Assembly: GCF_900188335.1 (NCBI RefSeq)
Contig: NZ_FZOY01000016.1
Span: forward strand, 1 to 38,619
DNA: 38,619 nt
DNA from: Tropicimonas sediminicola
GTDB taxonomy: Bacteria > Pseudomonadota > Alphaproteobacteria > Rhodobacterales > Rhodobacteraceae
Direction of reading: 5' to 3'
The notes beneath the pieces are model-generated. The model saw only the letters and a program-made list of their open reading frames with translations. It did no database searches and was not told the DNA's origin. The position numbers and the translations under genes were made by a program. This document shows positions 1-7,644 of the stretch, piece after piece (positions within the stretch are counted from its first letter, which is position 1; every line of letters begins with the position of its first letter).

Positions 1-42
1 AGAAAAAATCCAAAAACTCTCAATACGATATCCCAAACATAA

Positions 43-79
43 AACAGCCCCAGTTGGACAAAACCCAACCAGGGCTGTT
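43..79 (-). terminator. probable Rho-independent terminator of phaC
   Basis: Two arms, AACAGCCC (43-50) and GGGCTGTT (72-79), pair perfectly. Inside them a second stem pairs GTTGG (53-57) with CCAAC (65-69) across a 7-base loop. Read on the minus strand the stem ends in GGGCTGTT and runs into TTATG, a short U-tract. It lies about 40 bases beyond the phaC stop codon. The U-tract is short, so termination strength is uncertain. Confidence 0.6.
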
Positions 80-118
80 CCCGTCTCACGGGTAGATGTT
101 TGGCAATAGGGGGCCGTG

Positions 119-1870
119 TCATTTGGCCCGCACGTAGCTTCCCGGGGCATCTTCGATGGGCTTCAGCTTGCCCCCACCAGGCTGCCGTGCCTCGACCTCT
201 GCCGCCGATTCATGGGCCTTCATCCAGTCCGACCAGACCGGCCACCAGCTGCCGGCGGTGAATTCGGCGCCGTTCAGCCAATCCCCCGGATCCGCCGGAT
301 AGTCGTCATTCAGCCAGTAGCCGTATTTCGGCTTCTCCGCGGGCGGGTTGATGACACCCGCAATATGGCCGGAAGCACCGAGTACGAACTTCACTTCGCC
401 CGCCAGAAGCCGGGTCGTGGGGTAGATCGAGGTCCAGGGCGCGATGTGATCCTCTTTCGTGGCGAGCACGAAGAAGGGGACGTCGATCTTTGACAGGTCG
501 ATCGGCGTTCCATCGAGCGACAGGTGCCCCGGTTGGCGCAGCCCGTTCTCGATGTAGATCTTTTCCAGGTACCAGAGCAGCATGGCCGCGGGCAGGCGGG
601 TGCTGTCGGTGTTCCAGTAGAGCAGATCGAACGCCGGTGGTTTGCGTCCCATCAGGTAGTTCATGACGTGGAACGACCAGACGAGATCGTTCTCGCGGAT
701 CATCGAGAACATGTCCTGCAGGTGGTAGTTCTCGAGATAGCCCTTTTCTTTCATGTGCTCTCTGAGAACCAGGAGCCGGTCGCGGTCGATGAATACGCCG
801 AGTTCGCCGACATCGGTGAAGTCGACCATGGTCGCGAGCGTCGTCGCGGTCGCAATGCGCTTGTCCTTGCGGGCCGCGAGGATCGCCAGCGTCGCGGTGA
901 CGAGGATCCCACCGATGCAGAAGCCGAGAATGTCGAAGCGTTTCTCTCCGGTCGCTTCGCCCATCGCGTCGAGCGCCGCCAGCGGACCGAGCTTCATGTA
1001 ATCCTCGAAACTCAGGTTCGCGTGTTCTTCGGTCGGGTTGACCCAGGAGATCAGGAACACCGAGTGGCCCTGTTCCAGCATGTAGCGGACGAGGCTGTTG
1101 TCCGGCCGCAGATCAAAAATGTAGTACTTGTTGATCCAGGGCGGCACGAACAGCAGCGGACGCTTTTTCTGCGTCTCGGTCATCGGCGCGTAATGGATGA
1201 GCTGCATCAGCTCGTTCTGGTAGATGACCTTCCCCGGCGTCGTGGCGAGGTCCTTTCCGACCTCGAAGGCCGTGGGATCGTTGGTGTTGATGTCGAGCCG
1301 GCCCTCGCCCCGCTCCAGATCCTCCACGAGGTTCCGGAAACCTTGAAGCAGACTTTCGCCATCCGTCTCCAGAAACCGATCCCGGGCGGCGGGGTTGAGC
1401 ATCAGGTAGTTGCTCGGAGAGAGCGCGCTCAGGAACTGGCGGGTATAGAACTTGGTCCGGAGGCTGTCCTTGCTGTTCGCCGGGAGCCGGGCGAGGAAGT
1501 CTTCCGTCGCCTTCTCAAGTGCCAGATGGGCGTCACGCATGCCCCGGGTGTAGGGATCGTTCTGCCAGCGACGATCACGGAAGCGCTTGTCCCTGGGAGC
1601 GTCCGTCCCCGGTGTCCAGGCATTCTGCCAGGCCTGCGCCCAGTCCATCCACATCCGCTGGGCGTAACCCACGGTTTCCACGGGGTTCTGCAGCATCTCG
1701 TTGAAGGACCGCAGATAGGCCTCCATGACGCTTCGGCTGTCGACGACCGAAAACTCGTTCCCGACGGCCTTGGCCACGGCCTGTTCCTGCGAGCGTTGGG
1801 TCACGGCCTGCAGCCGCGCCATCAGGTCCAGCCACTCCTGGGTCTGCGCGCTCAGTCTTGCCGAATCCAT
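119..1870 (-). CDS. phaC: class I poly(3-hydroxyalkanoate) synthase PhaC
   Basis: Polymerises (R)-3-hydroxyacyl-CoA into polyhydroxyalkanoate storage granules in the cytoplasm. The 583-aa product has the PhaC N-terminal helical region (about 50-220) followed by an alpha/beta-hydrolase core. The lipase-like box GFCIGG places the nucleophile at Cys318. The other triad residues are Asp474 in KEDHIAPW and His502 in GASGHIAG. Length and residue positions match class I synthases (about 589 aa, Cys319/Asp480/His508 in Cupriavidus). I chose the ATG at 1868-1870 because GGGAGGAGGGG lies just upstream; an in-frame start at 1957 would add 29 unconserved arginine-rich residues. No phaE or phaR partner is visible. 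The C-terminus PGSYVRAK resembles alphaproteobacterial PhaC. Neighbours are a terminator downstream and a copper chaperone gene upstream on the same strand, so it is probably transcribed alone. Confidence 0.95.
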   Translation of the reverse strand: MDSARLSAQTQEWLDLMARLQAVTQRSQEQAVAKAVGNEFSVVDSRSVMEAYLRSFNEMLQNPVETVGYAQRMWMDWAQAWQNAWTPGTDAPRDKRFRDRRWQNDPYTRGMRDAHLALEKATEDFLARLPANSKDSLRTKFYTRQFLSALSPSNYLMLNPAARDRFLETDGESLLQGFRNLVEDLERGEGRLDINTNDPTAFEVGKDLATTPGKVIYQNELMQLIHYAPMTETQKKRPLLFVPPWINKYYIFDLRPDNSLVRYMLEQGHSVFLISWVNPTEEHANLSFEDYMKLGPLAALDAMGEATGEKRFDILGFCIGGILVTATLAILAARKDKRIATATTLATMVDFTDVGELGVFIDRDRLLVLREHMKEKGYLENYHLQDMFSMIRENDLVWSFHVMNYLMGRKPPAFDLLYWNTDSTRLPAAMLLWYLEKIYIENGLRQPGHLSLDGTPIDLSKIDVPFFVLATKEDHIAPWTSIYPTTRLLAGEVKFVLGASGHIAGVINPPAEKPKYGYWLNDDYPADPGDWLNGAEFTAGSWWPVWSDWMKAHESAAEVEARQPGGGKLKPIEDAPGSYVRAK

Positions 1871-2031
1871 GGGGCCCCTCCTCCCGAGCGCCAGCCGGTG
1901 ACCCATCCTCCGTCGGGTCGTCGCAGCGGTTGCGTCGCCGCGGGACTGGCCATTCAATCCCGGCCCAGTCTAGCGAGACTGCGCCGGGGTCCTAGGAAAA
2001 TCCGCGCTTGCGACACAACGACCGAGGCCGG

Positions 2032-2229
2032 TCACAGGGCCTGCGACTCGTAGCCGGCCTGCTGGATCGCGGTTTGCAGCGCTTCAGCCGGCAACGTGCT
2101 GGAAATGCTCACGGTGCGGTCGGACAGGTCGCAGCTCACTTCGGCATTGGCATCGCTCGCCTTCACGGCTTTCTCGATCGCGGCGGTGCAATGGCCACAG
2201 CTCATCTCGGGAACGTTGAAACGGGTCAT
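2032..2229 (-). CDS. copZ: CopZ-like heavy-metal-associated (HMA) copper chaperone
   Basis: A 65-aa stand-alone HMA domain. The metal-binding loop MSCGHC (residues 9-14) provides Cys11 and Cys14, which bind Cu(I) in this family. The fold is the expected beta-alpha-beta-beta-alpha-beta ferredoxin-like length. It probably shuttles cytosolic Cu(I) to a CopA-type P1B ATPase, which is not in this window. The ATG at 2227-2229 is preceded by GGCAAAGGAGACTGAC, a strong ribosome site. Longer in-frame starts upstream would cross the promoter described separately and are rejected. The upstream sequence has a CueR-type operator, so the gene is likely copper-induced. A lone mercury or zinc HMA protein is possible but less likely given that operator. 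Confidence 0.88.
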   Translation of the reverse strand: MTRFNVPEMSCGHCTAAIEKAVKASDANAEVSCDLSDRTVSISSTLPAEALQTAIQQAGYESQAL

Positions 2230-2248
2230 GTCAGTCTCCTTTGCCGAG

Positions 2249-2280
2249 GATTTGCAGACTTCCAGCGGAGGAAGGTCAAG
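2249..2280 (-). promoter_or_regulatory. CueR-type (MerR family) copper-responsive promoter
   Basis: On the minus strand, TTGACC (2279-2274) is followed by a 19-base spacer and CAAATC (2254-2249). Within the spacer sits the dyad ACCTTCC...GGAAGT, nearly identical to the CueR operator of E. coli copA (ACCTTCC...GGAAGGT). The overlong 19-base spacing is the hallmark of MerR-family promoters that need DNA distortion to fire. It lies 20 bases upstream of the copper chaperone start codon. No cueR gene is visible here, so the regulator must be elsewhere. Confidence 0.8.
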
Positions 2281-2437
2281 GCGATTGTCGGCCGCACCCG
2301 CGCCCCACGCGCAGGGCCGCCATGCAACTTCCGTTTGCCATGGGGGTTCCGGGAATTGCCTTTGGTTGCAGAGTGATCGTACCAAGGGGCGATCGGGCAC
2401 CGACGGGATGCCCGGAACCTCAGCAAGGGACGCCACG

Positions 2438-2878
2438 ATGAGCCGCCTCGTCTACATTCTCAATGGTCCGAACCTGAACCTCCTCGGCAAGCGCCAGCCG
2501 GAGATCTACGGTCGGGAGACGCTCGAAGACGTCGAGCGGGCCTGTAGCGAAATCGGCTCGGCCAACGGTGTGCAGGCGCGCCTGCTCCAGTCGAACCACG
2601 AAGGCCAGATCGTCGACTGGATCCACCAGGCGCGCGAGGAGGCCCAGGGCATCATCATCAACCCGGCCGCCCTCTCGCATACCTCGATCGCGGTGCTCGA
2701 TGCGCTCAACACGTTCGAAGGGCCGGTCATCGAGGTCCATATCAGCCAGATCCACAAGCGCGAGGCCTTCCGCCACCATTCCTATGTCAGCCACCGTGCG
2801 GATGCGGTGATGGCTGGCTTCGGCGTGAACGGCTACGCGCTGGCGATGCAGCACATGGTCCGGCTCGTGAAGGAGTGA
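2438..2878 (+). CDS. aroQ: type II 3-dehydroquinate dehydratase AroQ
   Basis: Catalyses trans-dehydration of 3-dehydroquinate to 3-dehydroshikimate, third step of the shikimate pathway. The 146-aa length is standard for the dodecameric type II enzyme. The signature [19 protein letters not shown] at residues 7-25 contains the catalytic Arg19 and Tyr24 on the mobile lid. Asn75 and His81 lie in NPAALSHTS, and His101 and Arg112 lie in [16 protein letters not shown]. The start ATG at 2438 is preceded by AAGGGA about 8 bases away; upstream in-frame codons run through the copper promoter region and are not plausible. In many proteobacteria accB and accC follow aroQ; here the tRNA/integration scar follows instead, so the usual neighbours have been separated or never existed. 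Confidence 0.95.
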   Translation: MSRLVYILNGPNLNLLGKRQPEIYGRETLEDVERACSEIGSANGVQARLLQSNHEGQIVDWIHQAREEAQGIIINPAALSHTSIAVLDALNTFEGPVIEVHISQIHKREAFRHHSYVSHRADAVMAGFGVNGYALAMQHMVRLVKE

Positions 2879-2939
2879 TCCGCATGGCGCTCCGACCCCT
2901 GTCGAAGGGCGGTAATCGGCGGGAGCTGCGGAGGTTTTC

Positions 2940-2983
2940 TGGAGCGGGCGGCGGGAATCGAACCCGCGTCATTAGCTTGGAAG
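2940..2983 (-). repeat. 44-bp direct repeat of the tRNA-Gly 3' part (attachment-site scar)
   Basis: These 44 bases are identical to 3077-3120, the 3' part of the neighbouring tRNA-Gly gene from the anticodon loop to the encoded CCA. The identity stops abruptly at both ends. The 93 bases between the copies are AT-rich and contain no gene. Tyrosine-recombinase elements integrate into exactly this part of tRNA genes and leave such a duplication. With only 137 bp between repeat starts, an integrated element has been lost almost entirely, or two att cores stand in tandem. Confidence 0.8.
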
Positions 2984-3076
2984 TCAGGTGATCAAATTCC
3001 GAATTTTTTACTAATTTCAATGTCTAATGGAGGCGCATCCACTGACTTTGTAGGTGATGTGTAGGAAATGATTTCT

Positions 3077-3150
3077 TGGAGCGGGCGGCGGGAATCGAAC
3101 CCGCGTCATTAGCTTGGAAGGCTAAGGTCTTACCACTACACAACGCCCGC
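3077..3150 (-). tRNA. tRNA-Gly (anticodon UCC)
   Basis: Read on the minus strand, the acceptor arms GCGGGCG and CGCCCGC pair, followed by discriminator U and an encoded CCA. The anticodon stem TTAGC/GCTAA encloses the 7-base loop CTTCCAA with anticodon UCC. The T arm GCGGG-TTCGATT-CCCGC has the invariant TTCGA. Discriminator U is normal for tRNA-Gly. The 3' part is duplicated at 2940-2983, marking it as an integration target that still keeps an intact gene. Confidence 0.96.
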
Positions 3151-3542
3151 TCAGTAGGCTGCAGGGATATTTCATGTAGGATGGGTCGTCAAGCGGTGTC
3201 CGGCGACCGGAAAGCTAAAGCATCGATAATCGCCTCGACCAATCCCGGCCGCGGCATAACTGAGCGGAAGATCCAACTAGAAAACGGCTCCAAGCCGTTC
3301 AGAAAGACCGAGCCACGTCTCCCTGTTGGATGCCGCGATCCTTGGACATGGCAAAAACGGTTTCTGGTTCACCAACGGAAATGGCGGCTGGGAACATCCT
3401 GCTTTCTGGAAAGTGACATTATTTGTGCAAGCCGTTCTTGGCGGGCGCATGCCGTCATTGACGACCTGACCCCAGACCGCCCCACGCGTTCCGCCTGGTG
3501 CGTGGTGATAATACCACACTGGTGCGTGACTGCGCCGGGGCC
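3151..3542. other. non-coding stretch with no recognised gene
   Basis: Between the tRNA and the IS remnant I see no reading frame with a recognisable domain or a credible ribosome site. Open frames here run antisense through the tRNA or overlap the IS remnant out of frame. The stretch probably represents debris at the island edge. Confidence 0.5.
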
Positions 3543-3698
3543 CTATCTGCAGCTGTCGATCAGGGTTTGATGCACGCCATGTTTCGCCACCAACTCGGCG
3601 ACCGTCACTTCGCCACGAATGGCCGCAAGGGCCACTTTCGCCTTGAACTCGGCGCCGTAATTCTTTCGATTTCCAGCCACGCTGTTCTTCCTCGCCAT
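3543..3698 (-). pseudogene. truncated IS3-family transposase OrfA remnant
   Basis: The first about 47 codons read MARKNSVAGNRKNYGAEFKA and continue into KVALAAIRGEVTVAELVAKHGVHQ, which is the N-terminal helix-turn-helix (HTH_Tnp_1) of IS3-family OrfA proteins that recognises the element ends. The family's OrfA is normally about 90-100 aa; here homology stops at HQTLI and the frame closes five codons later at a TAG. No OrfB or leucine zipper follows, so the rest of the element has been deleted. It differs in sequence from the complete IS3-family element at 6677-7950 and is an independent insertion. It sits just upstream of the GTPase operon on the opposite strand. Confidence 0.75.
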
Positions 3699-3845
3699 CG
3701 TTGGCGGCAAGCTTAGCAAGATGTCGGGTTTTCGGTGACCACCTCGCGACGCCCAAAAGGCACGCCACGGGTCATGTTGAACTGGGCGTCTTTTTGAGCG
3801 AGCTTTTTGCCAACGCGGTCGTGGCAGGCGCAGGACGGACACAAG

Positions 3846-4919
3846 ATGCAGAAACGCAAATTCAAGCGCTCCAAGCTTCCACAATCTGTCACGCGCGACC
3901 AGATTGTGCTGCCCGTCGTCTGGCTGCTTGGCAAGACCGGCGCCGGGAAGTCTTCTCTCGTCTGCGCCCTCACAGAACAGTCCGGTGCCGAGATTGGCAA
4001 TGGATTCCAGCCCTGCACGCGCACCGCGCGCAGCTACGACTTCCCCCCTGAGCAACCGCTCATGCGCTTTCTCGACACGCGGGGACTCGGCGAGGTAGGC
4101 TACGACCCGGCCGAGGACATCGCTGCCTGCTGCGACCGCAGCCACGTGCTGCTGGTCGTCTGCCGGCTCGATGACCCGGTGCAAGGCATGCTCGCCGACG
4201 CCGTCTCGGACATCGCCCGTGCGGACAATAAATTTCGCGCCATCCTCGTGCTCACCGGCAAGGACCTCGTGTCCGAGCCGGATGCCCGCGAGCGCGCAGA
4301 ACGCACCACCGCTGCCCGGATGAACCGAGCGGCCGGGCGCGACCTTCCCGTGGTCGCACTGTCGCTGGCCCCGAGCGAGGTCACTGATGTCGAAGGGCTC
4401 GACGCGCTGAGAGGGCAGCTACTCGATGCGCTGCCGGCGGCAGGGCTGCTGCTGGAGAAATCCCGCGCCGGCGATGCCGAGTATCTCGAGTTCCAGAAGC
4501 ATAAGCGCTGCGTTCTGTCCTATGCCAGTGTCGCGCTTACCAGCGATCTTGCGCCAGTCGTCGGCTTCGTCGCCGTGCCTACGACGCAACTCAAGATGCT
4601 GCACGCCATGGGCCTGCGCTATGGGGTGAAATGGGATCGCAAGGTCGGCGCGGCCTTCCTTAGCACCATGGGGCTCAGTGTCGGCGCGAGATATGCCACG
4701 AATTTCGGCCTGCGCGAGCTGGCCAAGCTGATCCCCGTCTACGGCCAGACCGTGGGTGCCGCCACCGCCGGAGCGATCAGCTTCGCTACGACCTACGCAC
4801 TCGGACGTGCTGCCGCCTATTTCCTCTACCGCAGCGTGCACGGCAGCCCGCCGAGCGAGGAGGAGCTGCGCAAGGTCTACCAGCGCGCCTTCAGGAGGTC
4901 CTCGGATGAAACTGACTGA
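3846..4919 (+). CDS. YfjP/Era-like GTPase with DUF697-like C-terminal membrane-associated domain
   Basis: The 357-aa protein has an N-terminal GTPase domain with G1 GKTGAGKSS (29-37), G3 DTRG (77-80) and G4 TGKD (137-140), all intact. The C-terminal part (about 265-330) is rich in Ala, Gly and aromatic residues, with hydrophobic helices resembling the DUF697 domain that follows YeeP/YfjP-type and other TrmE-Era-like GTPases. It is likely a membrane-associated regulatory GTPase; its partner and exact role are unknown. I chose ATG 3846 because AGGACGGACAC precedes it and the conserved protein starts shortly after; an in-frame start at 3807 is possible. The gene overlaps the next GTPase gene by 14 bases, so the two are cotranslated. 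Cryptic prophage and defence islands often carry such GTPases, but no substrate can be inferred from sequence alone. Confidence 0.85.
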   Translation: MQKRKFKRSKLPQSVTRDQIVLPVVWLLGKTGAGKSSLVCALTEQSGAEIGNGFQPCTRTARSYDFPPEQPLMRFLDTRGLGEVGYDPAEDIAACCDRSHVLLVVCRLDDPVQGMLADAVSDIARADNKFRAILVLTGKDLVSEPDARERAERTTAARMNRAAGRDLPVVALSLAPSEVTDVEGLDALRGQLLDALPAAGLLLEKSRAGDAEYLEFQKHKRCVLSYASVALTSDLAPVVGFVAVPTTQLKMLHAMGLRYGVKWDRKVGAAFLSTMGLSVGARYATNFGLRELAKLIPVYGQTVGAATAGAISFATTYALGRAAAYFLYRSVHGSPPSEEELRKVYQRAFRRSSDETD

Positions 4920-6474
4920 GCGGCTCCGCCCGGCCTTCCTGCGCTGGGACCGGCTGCTGGCGATAGCCGCTCTCGCACTTCCCTTCTTGGCGGCCATGCT
5001 CGCAGGCTTCGCCTGGATGATCGAGCATGGCTGGCTCATCGCGTTCATCGTGGCATCGATCTCGCTCGGGGGGCTGGTCGCGCTCATCCGGCTCGTGCGG
5101 CTCTGGATGCGCGGTCGCGAGCCCGGACCCGCGCCAAGGCCCGACCAGTTGCACGCCCGGATTGATCCGTCGTGGAGCGAGCGGGAGACCGCGGCCTTCG
5201 AAGCCGCGCAAGTTTTCATTGAGGAGAAGACCGCCAGCGCCCTGCCATGGGAAGACCTACAGCCGATCGCCCAGGAGGTGGTGCGACGGGTCGCTGCGGC
5301 CGCCGGTAAGGGCGAGAAGGGGGTGCTCGACTTCACCATCCCCGAGGCCCTGCTGCTCATCGATCGCATCGCCGTGCGACTGCGCTCGGACATTCGCGTC
5401 AATGTACCGTTCTCGGACAGCATCTCGGTAGGGACGTTACGCTGGCTCTGGCAGCGCCGCGACGTCGCCAGAAAGGTCAAGAAGCACGGTTGGAACGCCT
5501 GGCGGGTTATCCGCGCGGTCAAATCCCTGCCCACAGCCGTGCTGCGTGAGATCGAAGGGGTCATCGCCGAGGGCCATTCCTCCTTCGTGACAAGCGAGGG
5601 CACGGCGATCCTGCAGGCGTTGCTGCTCGAGGAGGTCGCGGCGGCGGCTGTCGAGCTCTACTCGGGGCGGCTGCGTTTTTCCGATTCCGAGCTTCTCGAT
5701 CTCGGCCTTGCTTCGAGCGATCTCGACCGGGCGCGGCTGGCGACCAGCGACATGCCGCTGCGCATCGCCGTCGCAGGTCAAATCAGTGCTGGAAAATCGA
5801 GCCTGATCAACGCGCTGCTCGGCACCGATCTGGCCGAGGTCGACGTGATACCGACCACCAATAGGCCCAAGACCTATCCCACCGACTTCGACGGGGTGGA
5901 GACGATGCTGCTCGACCTACCGGGGCTCGATGGCTCTGAAAGGCTCACCCGGAAAGTCGCCGTGGAACTCGCCCGCGCCGACCTCGTCCTTTGGACCGTT
6001 CGCTCGAACCGCCCGGCGCGCGAGATCGACCGCGCTACCATCGCCATGCTGCGCGAGATCGTCTCGGAGGATCCCCAGCGGCGGATGCCGCCGGTGGTCG
6101 TGGCCGTCTCCTGCATCGATGAGTTGCTGCCCGCCTGGCCTTTGCCAGAAGGCCACCTCACCGGCGATGCGATGAGGCGCGTCACCGAAGTCGTCGCGGC
6201 AGTCCAGCAGGACATCGCCGATCCTTGCGTCACCGCCAATACGATTCCCGTGGTACTCACCGAGCCTGACTGGAACGTCGACCGCCTGCGCGCCCGTATC
6301 GATAGCCTCATCGGCCCCGCGCTCGACACGCAAAGAAACCGATTGCGGATCGAGGCTAGGACCAGCGGTGTGTTGAAAGAGGCCGGACGAGCCGGGCGCG
6401 GCCTGCGCGGCGCGCTCACCTCAATCGGACGGAAGTACACGAAGGACAAGGATGCGGCCGATGGCAAGACCTAG
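4906..6474 (+). CDS. membrane-anchored dynamin/Era-like GTPase, second gene of GTPase pair
   Basis: A 522-aa protein. Two hydrophobic segments (about 15-38 and 43-63) suggest an N-terminal membrane hairpin, followed by a helical region (about 90-280) and a GTPase domain. G1 is GQISAGKSS (291-299), and a Thr-Thr at 317-318 may be switch I. G3 is DLPG (337-340). The G4 motif is degenerate: VSCIDE (401-406) replaces the usual N/TKxD, so nucleotide specificity could be altered. The start ATG lies inside the end of the preceding gene, with AGGAGG eight bases upstream, showing translational coupling. The AGKSSLINALLG segment resembles YfjP and dynamin-like proteins. A role in membrane surveillance or defence is inference from architecture and island context. 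A terminator follows 77 bases downstream, closing a two-gene operon. Confidence 0.85.
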   Translation: MKLTERLRPAFLRWDRLLAIAALALPFLAAMLAGFAWMIEHGWLIAFIVASISLGGLVALIRLVRLWMRGREPGPAPRPDQLHARIDPSWSERETAAFEAAQVFIEEKTASALPWEDLQPIAQEVVRRVAAAAGKGEKGVLDFTIPEALLLIDRIAVRLRSDIRVNVPFSDSISVGTLRWLWQRRDVARKVKKHGWNAWRVIRAVKSLPTAVLREIEGVIAEGHSSFVTSEGTAILQALLLEEVAAAAVELYSGRLRFSDSELLDLGLASSDLDRARLATSDMPLRIAVAGQISAGKSSLINALLGTDLAEVDVIPTTNRPKTYPTDFDGVETMLLDLPGLDGSERLTRKVAVELARADLVLWTVRSNRPAREIDRATIAMLREIVSEDPQRRMPPVVVAVSCIDELLPAWPLPEGHLTGDAMRRVTEVVAAVQQDIADPCVTANTIPVVLTEPDWNVDRLRARIDSLIGPALDTQRNRLRIEARTSGVLKEAGRAGRGLRGALTSIGRKYTKDKDAADGKT

Positions 6475-6550
6475 CCTTCTCGGTGCTCTGCATGCTTTTC
6501 GCGTCTTGAGGCCGTGCCCCCAATTCTGGCAGCCTTCCGCGACCGGTTTC

Positions 6551-6584
6551 TGCCGACCCCGACGTCTAAGGTCGGCAATTTTGT
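6551..6584 (+). terminator. Rho-independent terminator of the GTPase operon
   Basis: TGCCGACC (6551-6558) pairs perfectly with GGTCGGCA (6570-6577) across an 11-base loop, followed by ATTTTGTG. It lies 77 bases after the second GTPase stop codon and in the right orientation. Confidence 0.65.
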
Positions 6585-6623
6585 GCTTATGCCATCCCAA
6601 TCGTTGTCAGGCTAGCTCCGTCC

Positions 6624-6665
6624 GTCCAAGTTCCCGAGCCGGCTCGCATTGGCGCGAACTTGGAC
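6624..6665. repeat. nested inverted repeats next to the IS left end
   Basis: GTCCAAGTTC (6624-6633) pairs with GAACTTGGAC (6656-6665). Between them lies the perfect 12-base palindrome CGAGCCGGCTCG (6635-6646). The outer arms stop 11 bases before the IS3-family element. It may be a remnant end of another element or an operator-like structure; nothing in the sequence decides between these. Confidence 0.5.
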
Positions 6666-6676
6666 ACAGCGCGCAT

Positions 6677-6704
6677 TGGACCTGTCACGCTTTGATGCCG
6701 CTCC
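6677..6704 (+). repeat. IS terminal inverted repeat, orfB side
   Basis: Begins TGGACCTGTCACG and ends TGCCGCTCC. It is the reverse complement of 7923-7950 except for six central bases. It lies 10 bases beyond the orfB stop codon. Confidence 0.88.
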
Positions 6705-6714
6705 GATTTCTCAT

Positions 6715-7572
6715 CTATGCAGGCTGAGCCTCGAAGGCCAAGGGGCTTTTCCAGTCAGGAGCTGAATGCTTGCGACGCGGATTGTAGAAGCCGTTGATGT
6801 ATTCGAAGATCGCCAGCTCGGCTGCCCGCCGGGTCGGCCATAAACGGCACCAGATCAGCTCGGCCTTGATCGTCTTGAAGAAGGTCTCGACCGCCGCGTT
6901 GTCGTAGCAGTTGCCTTTCCCGCTCATCGAGACCTCAAAGCCATGCTGGCGCAGGATCTTCTGGTAGTCGTGAGAGCCATACTGGCTGCCGCGATCCGTG
7001 TGATGGATACAGCCCCTGGGCGGTTGCCGCAAAGCAATGGCCATCTTCAATGCTCGGATTGCCAGATCAAGCTTCATCCGGTTGCTGACAGCCCAGCCGA
7101 CGACGCGTCGGGAATGCAGATCGAGAATCACAGCGAGATAGAGCCACCCTTCCTGCGTCCAGACATAGCTGATGTCCCCCGCCCATTTCCGGTTCGGGCG
7201 ATCTGCCGAGAAGTCGCGATCCAGCAGGTTTGGCGCGATGTTGAAGCTGTGATCGCTGTCGGTTGTCGCCTTGAACTTCTTGCTCCTCTTCACGGAAATA
7301 CCGTTCTGGCTCATCAGCCTGCCGACACCTCGATGGCCGACATCGAGGCCAATTTCCTTCAACTCCTCGGTCATGCGCAGGCGGCCATAGCTGCCCGGGG
7401 ACAGGGCGAACTGCTCGCGGATGTGAGCCAGGACCACCATATCATTGCGCTGGATGTTGCTGAGTGGACGGCGACGCCAGGCTCGATATCCCCGAGGGCT
7501 GACATCCATGACCTTACACAGCCGGGCCACCGGGAATTCGTTGCGGTGTTCTTCAACGAAGGCCAACCTCAT
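6715..7572 (-). CDS. IS3-family transposase OrfB (DDE integrase domain)
   Basis: Catalytic subunit of the transposase, produced in this family as an OrfAB fusion. It has an N-terminal HTH_21-like region (about 40-95) and an rve integrase core with Asp133 (AGDISYV), Asp193 (HTDRGSQYGS) and Glu229 (DNAAVETFF); the 35-residue spacing between the last two is the DD(35)E signature. The motif SGKGNCYDNAAVE is typical of IS51-like members of the IS3 family. Length from ATG 7572 is 285 aa, full size. The frame is open further upstream to a GTG at 7621-7623. The canonical OrfA tail KATVFFAERSK, found in another frame, ends at a TGA overlapping this ATG. The catalytic core looks intact. Confidence 0.9.
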   Translation of the reverse strand: MRLAFVEEHRNEFPVARLCKVMDVSPRGYRAWRRRPLSNIQRNDMVVLAHIREQFALSPGSYGRLRMTEELKEIGLDVGHRGVGRLMSQNGISVKRSKKFKATTDSDHSFNIAPNLLDRDFSADRPNRKWAGDISYVWTQEGWLYLAVILDLHSRRVVGWAVSNRMKLDLAIRALKMAIALRQPPRGCIHHTDRGSQYGSHDYQKILRQHGFEVSMSGKGNCYDNAAVETFFKTIKAELIWCRLWPTRRAAELAIFEYINGFYNPRRKHSAPDWKSPLAFEAQPA

Positions 7573-7644
7573 TTGCTTCTCTCCGCGAAGAACACCGTTG
7601 CCTTCGTCGGGGAAACGCCCCACTGGGGCCTTTCCTTTTCCTCC

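Noticed and set aside
524-2053. Plus-strand 509-codon frame opposite phaC
   Set aside because: Antisense to a clear PhaC gene with catalytic residues; typical high-GC shadow frame.
3076-3570. Plus-strand open frame starting MERAAGIEPASLAW
   Set aside because: It runs antisense through the tRNA-Gly gene. This translation is a well-known artefact of tRNA 3' ends.
4419-5603. Minus-strand 394-codon frame across the two GTPase genes
   Set aside because: Antisense to both GTPases, low-complexity Ser/Arg composition, no domain and no ribosome site.
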